A DNA stretch of 64,000 nucleotides from Gracilariopsis chorda (Eukaryota; Rhodophyta; Florideophyceae; Gracilariales; Gracilariaceae): NCBI GenBank assembly GCA_003194525.1, contig NBIV01000075.1, positions 1-64,000 on the forward strand. Direction: 5' to 3'. Below, in pieces: positions 42,601 to 54,104 of this stretch (positions are counted from its first letter, which is position 1; each line of letters starts with the position of its first letter). Made by a program: the position numbers and the translations under genes. Below the pieces are notes generated by a model. The model was not told the origin of the DNA. It saw nothing but the letters and a program-made list of their open reading frames with translations, and searched no databases.

Positions 42601-45546
42601 CAGTCCTTCCTTCTCATCCGCTTCCTTTCTTTCGATTCCCAGCAAGCGATCGCGAAAACACAATGGTATTTGAACGATGTGCGCGACTATCCTCTCCTTG
42701 TCCTTCTCATGAAAGAAACCGTCCCGAAAATTCTGCACGATTTCAATGGCCAGATTTCGTAGGTTCATTTCAATGTCGTAGACGAGCATCGCGCCCTCCT
42801 CATACCTTCCAATAGCATCAGAAGCGCGGAAACTAAGAATCATGAATAGAGCGAACCCGATATTCGCCAGAACACTCACTTCAACATCTATCGGACTGCA
42901 CCACCAAAGACATTGGTCGCGTCTCTCATCAGACCATGAAAACGACAACCCGTATGACAAGAACACAGCCATAATTGCCCATACTATAACCAGTATCATG
43001 TATCTTCGTGATACGGACGGAATTTTGTCCGACAGCAACCTCAAGGACCCCATGACAGTTGGATGTGTAGATTGGTCATGAGAGCTATTCGATTTCCTGA
43101 ACCATCTGCGCCATAGGGATGTAGATTCTTTCAGGTCTTCTACATCACATGTGACTGGATTCGCAGAAAGTTGCCTTGCTTTGAACATTTCTCGAGAATA
43201 GGTCGATGGCCGAACGTATGAAGCTATGCCACCCTTTGTCTCGTGGTACAAATTATGAACAGATGTCTTGATTTCATTGCACAGCACGTCCAATGGAATG
43301 TCTTCCTTATCGAACCCAAACGGATCGGCAAGGTTGCTCCCGATTTTGATGAGGTTGATGATTGAATAGCTGATTGGGATGATATACAAGAACGACAAAA
43401 ACCCAGAGAAGCTTATCAGCGACAGTGGTAGCAGAGCTAGCCAGAAGAACGTAAACACCTTCAAATGCGTGGTGAAGGAAGGAGATATGGGGAACTTGTG
43501 AATTGCCGCGCACTCTTGCATCGTCCTTTCTAAGGCCCAGAGCGTATATCCCAAACTGTAAATAGCGCTGCTGAACGGACATGCCGGGATCTGAGTGGTG
43601 CTTTCGTGTGCACAATCAACGCTGTTTATGTAGCCGAAGACAACATCTGTAGCGTGAACAAAGAAGTCATCCGACATGTCAAACGCAGCGACGTCCTGAG
43701 GAGAAAGGAATTCGTTCAGCTCACTGGTGTCCCTGCTTCCTCGGAGCTTGAGTTTTGCTGCATAACAAAGTGCAACTACATGCGAGAAAAGACGCTCTCG
43801 ATCACGATCATGCCAGGTACCCGGTTTGCACATAACTGCGAATTGAAATGCTAATTCCTCGATGCAGGTTCGGATCTCACTCTGCCACAACTGCAACGCC
43901 CGCCAGTACCGGCTATATGCAACATTCATCCAAAAGCCGAGAATGAGGAAGATACCCAAACTAACATAGGATGTGATTGAGGAATCAACGGGAAGGTATA
44001 TGCACCACCATCGACATGTCCCGTCGTCCGTGCGTTTACCCCATGTGAGGAATAACAAAAACGCACTCCACACTACGACGACCAGGACGTACAGAAACAC
44101 TCCCTTGCCGATGTTTGCGATACGATTGATTATGAGCCGTTTGAGCAGACCTGGACCTTTAGGGGGCTTGATTGGATCTTCAATAGATCCACCTACAGGC
44201 TTCTCCAACCAAAGCGGTGTGTCGTGGTTCTTTCGGACTACAGATGTGAGCTCCAGTGGATCACGAGCGAATGCGTCGAGCACCTGAAGAGCAGAATCAG
44301 CGGCAAAGTGATTGAGCTTGATATCCTGCATATCGTAACCATAAGGATCGGTCAAAGCTTGACCAATGGTGAACAGCATGCCTACACCGTACGAAGTGAG
44401 CACTGCCCAGAGAATAGTGAACCTAGATTCGAAAAGAAAAGTAGAACAACGATAAGCAGGTCAGTTACAGAAGTGTACCAGTACACTTCACGGTTCTGTA
44501 GGAAAGAGCTACGTTGATACTTACCATCCGCTGCTCTGTACAAGGGCCAAGGGCAGGAAGAACATCCAAATGTAGAGGAAGATATGCAAGTGATTGACAT
44601 ATCCGGCTGAGGGACTGGTGTTCGCGATCTTCATAACGCCATTAGCATACGTATCGACAGCGTCCATAACGTCCATGATCAAATAGCGCACACCCCAGCC
44701 GGCCGGTGTTTTCGCCGCTGCTGCGCAAGCAAAGGAATTAGGTGCGTCATCTTCAGAAGCACTGAGATATGTGCGAACGACTCGCATGCAGTGCAGATGG
44801 TCTCCATAGTTGAGAACATCATCAATATCGCCCCCGTGGAGTATGCCTTGCAACTGTTCGCTCTCCTTCTCCCCTCGGATAACCATCTTCAGTGCGATGG
44901 GATATGCAACAAGATGAGCAACGATACGGTCTATATCCCTGGCATGCCAAGTACCTTCGGGGTAGTTCTGTCGCAAGTGACGAACAGTCTGGCGAAGGTT
45001 TCCTGTCAATTGAGCCCAGTTCAGTTGAGCCTCCCAGTAACGGTTACTGGCCTCTCTGATGAAGAAGCCCAACAACACAAACAGCGCCCAGCCAACGCCA
45101 TACGAAACCGAAGAGGAAACAACCAACCGAGAAGTCCAAAACTCAACAGAGAACCAACTGATGGAAATATCCTCACGCGGGGCAAGTCCGTACGCTACGA
45201 GAGTAACAAGCGTACTCCATATCAGCTGAAACAGGAGAATTCTGTAGGGAATTGTCTGCAGTACAGCAATCAAGCCGGAGTAGTCAGCGGGATTAGGCTC
45301 CGGCTTTCCGGAGCCGAGCTGACCGGTGGCCTTTGCGCTACGCAGACGTAGAGCGACTGCGTGATGTTCAAACAGACGATATGATGGGCCAGGAGGCGGC
45401 GCTTCTATGTTGTTCTCTTCGGGCGAAGTTTCCTCGTTGACCTCGGAATCCGGCTCTAGCTGGGCATCTCGCTCGAGCTGAGAATCCGTCTCGAGCAGGG
45501 TTCTCTGCTCAGTAGGCGGTGAGACGGGGGCGGACATAGTTGGCAT
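39682..45546 (-). CDS. Five-domain tandem bestrophin, single-chain anion channel
   Basis: Five exons on the minus strand: 45546-44525, 44422-41751, 41650-41108, 41020-40972 and 40888-39682. The four introns (102, 100, 87 and 83 bp) begin GTAAGT, GTACGA, GTACGA and GTAAGT and end in TAG, CAG, CAG and CAG. Exons sum to 5,493 nt, exactly 1,831 codons including the stop. ATG at 45544-45546 is chosen because codons further upstream lack ATG and the following residues are a typical acidic tail. The 1,830-residue product has five bestrophin units. The clasp-like signature ([DNF]P[FY]G-x-D-x2-D) recurs at residues 366, 707, 1077, 1439 and 1779. Each unit also has the pore-helix block (LLGF...RY or RF), an AHL/AHV block and the FLYIWMFFLPLALVQSSGW-like block. 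Bestrophins are pentameric Cl-/HCO3- channels, so five linked units could fold as one pore. Units are strongly diverged from each other, so the repeat is old. Confidence 0.9.
40889..40971 (-). other. Intron 4 of the bestrophin gene
   Basis: It begins GTAAGTTGA and ends TTGCAACAG. It is phase 2 and follows a 49-bp micro-exon (40972-41020) encoding WFTILWIPIIAYGVLG. Confidence 0.82.
41021..41107 (-). other. Intron 3 of the bestrophin gene
   Basis: It begins GTACGAGCG and ends GCGTACAG. It is phase 1 and interrupts EHSGW in the fourth unit, nearly the same place as intron 1 in the first unit. Confidence 0.82.
41651..41750 (-). other. Intron 2 of the bestrophin gene
   Basis: It begins GTACGAATC and ends GACATCAG. 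It is phase 1. Joining restores the ISFA-AFMLLGFF pore-helix block of the fourth unit. Confidence 0.82.
44423..44524 (-). other. Intron 1 of the bestrophin gene
   Basis: It begins GTAAGTATC and ends GAATCTAG. Phase 2 splits a Trp codon in the QSSGW/FTILW block of the first unit. Confidence 0.85.
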
Positions 45547-48500
45547 GACCCGACCCTGCTTAAGAGAAGCGAAGTGGAGGATGAAGAAAGCAACGCAGAC
45601 TAACGATACTCTTTGCGGTACAAAGGTCGAACCTGGGCTAGATTGGACGATGAGGAGGTAAAGGTTTTTTACAGTAGCAACAATCGGGATGGAGGAAAAT
45701 GCTACGATGAGCTCCGGCGGTTGCTGTAGTACTCGTGGTTGCCCAATATAGACAAACAATGGCGTGACAGGCGTATAAAGCCTGTAAATTTGCCTACCTG
45801 GTAACGGTGAAAGGGTTAACAGCTTATCATTGCCCGTATATTGCTCGCGAGACTGAAGGTGGTCGTCGTTGCAGACCGAGGGTTATTAGGGTCAGCAACC
45901 CCTACTCTTGTCGGGTGCTTCTGCGCATGCAGGAGGATGTGTCTCGTCTAGCGTTGTATCCCGCATGAGCAAATGCTATACTTTGATACATGGTACGTCT
46001 ATTTTACGCCGGTTAGTCGTGGTATCGTGAAGGTGCGACGATATTTTATGGCTCAATGGAAGGGCCCTCTTTCGCAGAGTTCCGAGGGATTAAAGCCATA
46101 AACCCACGAATCGAGGGCTGATCATCTCCACGAAAGGCCGGTAGAAGCTCATGGTTGAAGGCTAGCTAGTGTCTATCCGCCTGGATGAAATGTTGCCAAA
46201 TGATTGTTTTTTGAAGGTTTTGAAACTTTCATACACCCCTCAAAAACGGTGTTTTTGAATCAAAAGTACGTTTTTTATATCAAAAAAGCTTGTTTTCTGA
46301 AGCTTTGTAGTAAATTAGACATATTTTACCAGCACATCGCTATTAAACCATCTGCTTGTCTTACGTTTCTGCTTCTCACCTAGCTAAAACAACAGAAGCT
46401 TAGAATTTTTGCTATACAAAAACATGTTGCATAACTTATACAGACTACAAAAGGCGAAAAAATCCGATCAAAATAACTAAAATTAAAGGTTAAGTTGATT
46501 GTTTTGACCTCATATTAGGTCAGCGGCCCTATAGAGAAGTGTCTACTAGTGGTTCTGATTAAAACCGCCAATGCGCGACGTGTATATGAAACAACTGAGA
46601 AGTTCGTGCTCATCTCTTGTACTGGTGTCAACAGAGTGCATATCTTGAACGAGGTTACATAATGTAGCCCGTTTATGTGACCCGTCGTGACGTCAACAAC
46701 TCAAAAGATTTGCTTCTGGAGAATAGGCCAATGGCAGCGAAAAAGCGGCGTGACAGTAACCTCTGGAATAGGAGCATGAATAGAATCTTCAAGTCTTGAA
46801 AACTGGAGCCTTAATAAACTTCATTGCTGGTCGCTCGGAGCGAAAACTGGTAACCCTGCGGCTCGGGACCATGTTTGCCCCTTCGCGTGCCCCGTAACCC
46901 GCACTCGTTCGTCGAAAAACTCAGGCACACGAACAATTATTACATACTGCACATTGTATGATCGCAGATTATGGGAAGTGTACTTTCTTCGGTCACAACG
47001 GGCGGCGGTTTTGTGAGGGGTTAGCGGTGTAACCTAAACAGTGCCTCAGGGAACGGAGATTTTGTAGATGGAACTGGATGGAGGCTGTATAGCCATCCGT
47101 TGGAACGGGCAGCATGAGCCACACGTTCCAACGTGATCTACCAAATAAATAAGCTCGCTCCACTCGCGCCCCGGAGTCCGAGAAAACGGAGCAGAAGGCC
47201 TCTACGCTGTGTACAATCGCTACAGATTTTTAACTAAAGTTCAAACTTTAGTTACAGGTTCCTAGGAACATACCTTCTGTAGGAACCTGTCACGTTTAAT
47301 CATCGTTCCCTGAAGCAGCGCAATCATGCGTTTTTTGCATCTCGGTTTTGTTATTTTTCGAAAACCTCTCCTTCACGCAAAAAGCAACGACCCACTGCCT
47401 CTTCTTCCCGTCTCATAAGAACTCAAACTTTGAAAGCAGCATACTGTATGTTACATGGTTTTCTCCGCCAAAAGTGACTAGAAATTTTCTTCAAAAAGGG
47501 GTTTGAAGATATCAGAAAGCAAGTCAATCTGTTCTCCGGTGCTCGTTTGGTTGTTAAAGGGCCACTGGTTAAGGTTTAACTGCTACCACAAAAAAACAGG
47601 CGCCCATGTCTTTCTCGTTCCCAAAACTATTGTAGTGAACGGCAACCTTTTGGTGTGGTCCGTAGAGTCTCGAGAGTCTCGACGAAGAGTGAATCGAAAA
47701 CAAAGGCAGGCACCTCCATGCTCGTTTTCTCTCCGCCCTTCGCGAGCGTGGGTTCATTCATTTATCCAGAGATTCACTCTCTAGCCGCTGGCCACAAATG
47801 CGAGTGGAAGGCCAGCTGAATGGTGTCGAGATACTGTAAACTGGTGCCCAGTGGCCACTATTGTGCGCCGCTTAGCAATGATTGGCTGAATCTGATATCT
47901 TCGTGTCTTATTCCGCCGCCCTTATGGCACATTCGTACCCTCACGCCCGTTTGTGTAATCCACTGCTATTACAGTCTATACCTATTGCGTCTATTTTGTT
48001 GGCAAGCGCGTGCGCACATATAGGAGTAGTGTAATTCCTTTCACGGTAAGTTGGTAGACGTCATGCTGAGGACGCAGCACCGCAATTTGCTACTTCATTC
48101 CACTGTTTCCACGCCTTACATTTGAGAGCGATGTTCTAAGTCACTTTCGCTTAAGCCAGGATAGGCAGCGTCTCTGGCTGTTCTAAACCATAGAGATCAA
48201 CATTTAACAAGAACAACCAGACAGGCGACCAATCCCAAGCACAAGACGAAAGCCAATGTCGGTGTGTCTGTCCGTTTGTCTGTCGCTGATCGCCGTTTGG
48301 ATGGTCTACCTGTGCAAAAAACGCCATTTCATTGGGAAACCCTTTTTGCATGCGGTTCGAGAGACAATGCAACCGCTACAACGCGCGCACTTCAGCTTGT
48401 CAGCGCCAGTTTATTGGCTTTTGCCCTCTACACGTGTGGCAAACCTCACAGCCAATGAGCTACGTATTTCTGCATTTCACTTCATACTCCATTAGCTTTT

Positions 48501-50247
48501 CTTACTACCTTTCATTTGCCACTCCACCACTATGCGGCCTCCCCCTGGAGCACGCTGGCGCCAGCGCGGCTTTCGGGATCTTTCTAGATACATATGGACA
48601 TGGACAAGCGTTTTTGGCACTGCACCAGGAAAAGAATTAGGAATAATTCATGTTCACAAAGCGAAAATTTAAAAACAAATCTGATAGAATGAGTTCAAAG
48701 TGTCTCTTCCGTGGGGTCGCTCAAAAGCGACCCCAAAATCATGGACAGTGGACAAGATAGATTTTTGTCCATGTTCATAATATGAACATATTATGTGGAA
48801 AGGGCCTTACCACTGCTACGGGGAACCGAACCGTTCTTCACGCCTTTGTGTGAAGCACGTTGCGAGGCTACTAGATCTAAGTTTCGTTGGGCACTCTGCG
48901 CCCGCAACATTTGGACTAATGGTTTTAGCTTTAGGGCTGTACGGTCGCTCTTGAACCTAACAATTGTGTGCTTGTTGCTCGGATACGCTACGCAGGCGAA
49001 TATCGACTGTGTGTGGTATTCTCGCAAGGAAAAGTAAACAGGCACGAAGACCTCAGAAGTCCTACTGAGGTTGCCTCCTTCTTCCAGAGTTCTTCCTCTG
49101 AGAGTCGGCTTATATATTCTATTTGTACTGCGCACCGTTCCATCTGGGTTGCGTGTGCGCTGCGCTACCTGCCGCGCAATTCAAAGTGATTCAAATGGAA
49201 TTGTTCTTCCTTATCGGGAAACACCTGTTTCCAATTCGGGGAATTGCTCGCTCCATCAACAGTGCTGTGTGTCGATGTGCAGTGATGATGTGTAATATAA
49301 TGAAGGCTGATGCAAACGGATACTGAACATCTTTAACAGAACCAGGATCGACACACTGCCGATGACTGGAACAAAGCAGAGCGTCACTCATCAGTGACCT
49401 CTGTACTTATACTACTTGTACGGTCGAATGTAATCATATGGAATGGTCGCAATGCTAAGCGGGTGTTATTCTATTACAGGATGCCACATGTGCAAGGATG
49501 TGTTTGATCTTAACCTGAAGTGTCCAACATGTGCACGAAACAACAAAGATAGAACAACCGTGGGCATCATTGGTTAGAAGTTCGATATCCACGAAGAGTC
49601 TATCATATAGGCAAACTAACGTAGTCTTGGAATTAGAGACATGAGCCCATCTAAACACACACACACATAAGCAAACATGCCCGCACTATCTTCCTGTGGA
49701 TAAACTACCATGGGTAAGGGTTAAAGGGTTAGCCTTATTGCGAAAACTACAAATGCGAATCATCGCCTCGGCATTACTCACCTGTCCAACAATAGCTTTA
49801 CCTTCATTATTCGAAGTGCGCTGCAATCAATCAAAAACAATTATAGGTCAATGACTATGACGCTCAAAGTTTGCTAGTTGAAACTTCGAGGTTGATCGAG
49901 ACACCTAACTTAGCAAGCTTTGCTGTAGGAGTTTCCTAGCTTTCGTTGATTTGGCGTCACGGCTGCAGACAAGCAGCTCAAAGAGAATCCCTTTTCGTTC
50001 CTTCTGTTGGAACTCTATACAACTTGCTCGATCTGCAGTGTGTAGCTTGCGGTCAAATTGGGAAGCAAACAAGATTCGTAATCGGGAGGTGTCATAGGTC
50101 CGATATAACGATAATCTCAATAGCCATCCTAGTGTACTTGCAGCTTGAATGTAGCGGGACGATACTATTGTCCTTAACACGTCGCTTTATCGAGGCATAA
50201 GCGAGTCGTTCGGTATTACCAAGGATGGCCCAGATGCTCGGTCTCTG
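45547..50247. other. 4.7 kb without a supported gene
   Basis: This should contain the bestrophin promoter. It is AT-rich in places (46200-46500). Two adjacent perfect hairpins lie at 47231-47254 (11-bp stem) and 47254-47290 (11-bp stem, 15-base loop). Two more lie at 48713-48734 (9-bp stem, GGGGTCGCT) and 48771-48789 (palindrome ATGTTCATA). The frames present are short and mutually overlapping, without family features. Confidence 0.6.
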
Positions 50248-51519
50248 TCAATGTTCAACGCAAACTTCTTCCGCCGACAACATCGAGTCAGCACAAGGGA
50301 GCCCAAGTTCATGGCGAACAACACTCCCAATCGCAACAGCCACATCATTTGCAACCAACGCGCTTAAAACTATCCTAAATAAAACCACTACCAACAAGAT
50401 AACTAATAACACTCCCACGCTAGCAATTGGTGCCCGTCTTCTAAACAAAACCACATCATCAAGCGTGCGCGTCTCGTTTCTAATGGCAAGTCCAACAATA
50501 CCCCCGAGCAAATCTATGGGTTCGTCCGGTACAGAGACAAACGACCTTTCAGCGTTCACAAAGCTTACTTTGGCAAGCATCTTGTTAATCGTATCGCCCA
50601 TTAGTTTCTGCATCTCGTGGACATTTTGTCTCGCGCACACTGCTCGAAAAGTCAAGTAGTTGTCTACCTTGAAAGTTGAGAACAGGCCAGGCTTTTCAAA
50701 AGTTTCAAATGCTTTGAATTCGTCTCCACACCGTTCCTGTGCTACCCGCAAGCCCGAAAAAGCCCACTCTCGCAGATATTCTTCGGATGACAGATAATGT
50801 AATGCAAACAGATTTGCGCGGTTTAGCGTCTTTGAAGATGACACTACTTCCCCTTTCTTTGTGCCATGGATCGCCCCCGCCCATGTGCGTATAATAACGT
50901 GAAAACCTGCAATCCTAGCCAAATCGAACACTTCAAGCACAAACAAAACTTCTGAAGCATCAGCACGCAGTTGTGTACGGGTTTCGCACAGAACAAACTT
51001 TGCCTCTGCCTTCTGATCACTTCCATGCGCTACATCGAGAGGCACTTGTTCACAACCCGAAGATAACGGCTTGGTTTTCAAAACGCTGTTATTCAAGCGC
51101 AGACCAAGAGCGATGCCACCAAAACCAGCCGTTCTGAACGTGAACTCTTGCTCTCTCTCGATTGAGAGAGCGACGAACACTGCATTGATCAAGGGCGCGG
51201 CTACAACCAGTGCGATCAACTTCATGGCCTGAGGTATAGTTGGAGAGGGATACTGCCCATCTTGGACGCCGGAAATAGCTTGTGAAACAGCACTTGGCGA
51301 AGATCGCCAAGCCACCAGCTGTGTATACAGGTCGCATCTTGCAATTATGTTCCGCATCTTGCATCCCAAAACAACACTGTGCACGATTGAGAACAGTTGG
51401 CTCACGATTATGGTAGTGATGACGGAGACTAGAAGGGTATTCAGGTTATTGTCAGCTGGACGCCATGTCACGAATGCACTTGGTTGATTTGCATAGGTCA
51501 GAGTTGAGCCTTCAATCAT
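50248..51519 (-). CDS. Three-helix membrane protein, family unknown, paralogue 1
   Basis: An uninterrupted 423-residue frame from ATG (51517-51519). Hydrophobic segments lie at about residues 27-52, 99-120 and 365-388. A loop of about 50 residues separates the first two, and a domain of about 240 residues containing several Cys separates the second and third. A short tail follows the third helix. The N-terminus (MIEGSTLTYA...TW) and helix pattern match the protein at 61881-63311 (MIENGTIVYS...TW), so the two are paralogues. The conserved start supports this ATG. I know no family with this layout; a lineage-specific surface or organelle membrane protein is possible. Confidence 0.75.
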   Translation of the reverse strand: MIEGSTLTYANQPSAFVTWRPADNNLNTLLVSVITTIIVSQLFSIVHSVVLGCKMRNIIARCDLYTQLVAWRSSPSAVSQAISGVQDGQYPSPTIPQAMKLIALVVAAPLINAVFVALSIEREQEFTFRTAGFGGIALGLRLNNSVLKTKPLSSGCEQVPLDVAHGSDQKAEAKFVLCETRTQLRADASEVLFVLEVFDLARIAGFHVIIRTWAGAIHGTKKGEVVSSSKTLNRANLFALHYLSSEEYLREWAFSGLRVAQERCGDEFKAFETFEKPGLFSTFKVDNYLTFRAVCARQNVHEMQKLMGDTINKMLAKVSFVNAERSFVSVPDEPIDLLGGIVGLAIRNETRTLDDVVLFRRRAPIASVGVLLVILLVVVLFRIVLSALVANDVAVAIGSVVRHELGLPCADSMLSAEEVCVEH

Positions 51520-52071
51520 GTTTCACTCTCTGGCGATACTTGGGTTGGTCGTGGGATTCAAAGCACTTCTCTGCTCGGTGTTTGATTTGTTATCTGGAGC
51601 CATAGTAATTCATTTCTGCCGTCAAGAAGAGCTGATGAGCTGCTGTTCGACGAAGGTCACGCATTCATAATAGCGTAATAAACCCTCTCTGCACGACAAA
51701 AATCGAAAGGCGGATCTTTAGGTCCTATTACATTCTGTGCCTGAGAACCGTACCATCCCGTCAGAAGGTGAAGATGGCACAGAAGCTTGGGAATACACAA
51801 CTAGGATAAGCCTCCAATCAACAATTGAACAAGAGCTAACGCAATAATAGAGTCATTCTATTATACATGTTCTGGCACATAAAGTATAGGTTCGAGCAAG
51901 AACGTGGCGGAAAACAATTCGAGTTGTCACTTTCTAGTCGTGTATGGCTAAAAGTTCGGATGTCTGATAAAGGGGTAGATTGTTACCTTCAACCTTTGTC
52001 TGACACTGTAATATTAGTATTCCTTCGATCTGACATCAAGTCAGACGCTCATACAGTCCCCGAAATCAAAT
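51520..52071. other. Intergenic, nothing recognised
   Basis: This is the upstream region of the membrane-protein gene and should include its promoter. I see no gene, repeat or RNA. Confidence 0.5.
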
Positions 52072-52073
52072 AA

Positions 52074-53608
52074 ATCCACCAAGCCACCGGCCTTGCTCGT
52101 GAAAAGTAAGGCCGATCGACGGTGGAGTAGTGCGTCTGAGCGTAAAGACTATTACAGTTAACGGCACCAAGAAGACCAAAAGTGCAGAGTAGCCCTAGTA
52201 AGAACTTATGTACACTATACAATGTGAAATGCGAAATAGATCCACGAAATTCAATAAATCCAAACAATTGTTTACTGTACTTCGACGCCCTTTTTTGCCA
52301 TTTGTAAATGAAACCGAGCCTACTAGAACGACACCAAACGGTTTCATAGTCTTGAACAAAGAACGTCGAACGTCTAAACAACAGTTGCAAAAAAAATTTC
52401 CCGCGACAAAGCCCTTCCAGACAGGGAAAAAAGCGTCATTTTAGCTCTACATCATTAGCAAGTCAGCCAAAGAGACATTGCAGAGGCTATGAACCGCTCT
52501 AGGAGAGCCATGCAAAAGTTTTTAAACAATTTGAACAAATCCAGCCGAAAGCATTTGCAAGCTAATAAACGAAAGCTTACAAAAAAAACGGCGAATAATT
52601 CGCAAAGCTCTAACCAGAGACCTTATTCCAAATGACATTTTTCCATACATGAAACTCCACGTAACAACTCATCGAGTACAGAACATACTTCAAAAAGTTC
52701 CACACCTGAAGTACAAAAAAATTATGAAAGGCCCTTACATGAAGGCGGCACACAAAATTAAACGGGTAGAGTTTGCTAGAAAGTATCTTCAATCTGAGGC
52801 TATCGATTGGAAGAAAGTTATTTTTACGGATGAGACGAAGTTCAATTTGGACGGCCCTGATATGAACTGCATGTAATGGCGCCATCTACCTACCGAACTA
52901 AGATGGTTTTCTAAACGCAATATGGGAGACGGATCGGTCATGGTTTGGGTAGCTATTTCTTACTATGATGCGCTGGAAGTAGTAAAATTGAATGGTAAGC
53001 AGAACTTTACGGACGATGTGCAACTATTTGAAGACAATCTTTTACCATGTGCTGCAGAAAGATTAGGTGAAAGTTGGACTTTAGAGCACGATAGTACATA
53101 CACTATCGTTCTAAGTATACAAAAGATTGGATTGTACGCAAAAAAGTTGAAGTTTTACAGTGACCGGCTCACATTCTGGACTTGAATTTCATTGAAAATG
53201 TGTGGGGGTGTATGGTAAGGGACTTGTATCAAGGTTTTAAGCAGTTTAATACTGTGGACGAGCTTGGTGCAAAAACCGCATCAGTATGGAACAATATTGA
53301 AGAAGCTTTTATACGGAAACTCTACTGTTCTATCCATAATCGTCTACTTTGCGTGCTGGATGCAAATGGTGGACCTTCTGGCCATTGATTTTGATGTTTT
53401 GTCTACGAACTTGTTTTTGGACTTATTGAATTTCGTGGATTTATGCTATATATCACATAGTAAAGTCTAAATATGTTGTTGTTTGAGTTTTAATTTGTCT
53501 TTTTGCTACCACCAATGCAAAACCTCTACTATTGTATATGTTCTGAGCTACTCAACAGATCCTCACTGGCCTTGCTCTTCACGAGCAAAGCCACTGGTCT
53601 GTTGGACC
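52074..53608 (+). mobile_element. Tc1-like transposon, dead
   Basis: It is bounded by imperfect terminal inverted repeats: left core GGCCTTGCTCGTGAAAAGTA near 52090, and the right core near 53569-53594, which read in reverse is GGCTTTGCTCGTGAAGAGCA. TA lies outside both ends (52072-52073 and 53609-53610), the target site used by this superfamily. The length of about 1.5 kb is typical. Confidence 0.75.
52440..53388 (+). pseudogene. Tc1-like DD34E transposase, broken
   Basis: A helix-turn-helix N-terminus is visible in pieces (VSQRDIAEAMNRSRRAMQKF, near 52470-52530). The catalytic core follows: VIFTDETKFNLDGPD at about 52818, then a stop; GDGSVMVWVAIS at about 52925; LEHDS at about 53085; and LNFIENVWGCM at about 53182 after a frame change. 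The D, D and E are still recognisable, but three or more lesions block translation. Confidence 0.85.
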
Positions 53609-53610
53609 TA

Positions 53611-53962
53611 TTTGAATTTCAGGCAGTGTATCTGTACACGAAATTATCTACACCTGAGAGTCAGAATAGTCTCTCACCTTTGCGACGGTTGACCCCCAGA
53701 TTGCGTCTGATTTGCTGGCGGATACTGAAATCCTATCTTGGATTGGCTGGAAGTACAGCACTTCCGGCTAAAGTTGGAAGAATTCGTGTCTCTGCAAGAA
53801 TTCCAGCACTTCATCTGGCCATTTTCTCACAATTGCTGGAACTCTCAAGCCCTTGTCTTTCTAAAGTTAGTTGACTTATTTGCTGCCTACAACAAGGCCT
53901 TTTGACTCTTGACTCGCAAACGTAGTTAAGAAATCTGGAACAATGAATAAAAGTTAGATATA
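53611..53962. other. Gap between Tc1-like and Harbinger elements
   Basis: 350 bp with no recognised gene. It is host DNA between two insertions. Confidence 0.5.
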
Positions 53963-54104
53963 TAAGGGCCGTTCTATGACTTTCTTAATCTGTGAACGGT
54001 TAACTCTGAATCAAAAAATTTTCGATTTTGGTCCAGTTTCGTACACTACGAAAAACAAATAAAGATTCTAAGAGGAGAAAGCTATCCCATCGCGAAGAGT
54101 ATGC

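Noticed and set aside
50225..50659. 144-codon plus ORF
   Set aside because: Shadow of the minus-strand membrane-protein gene.
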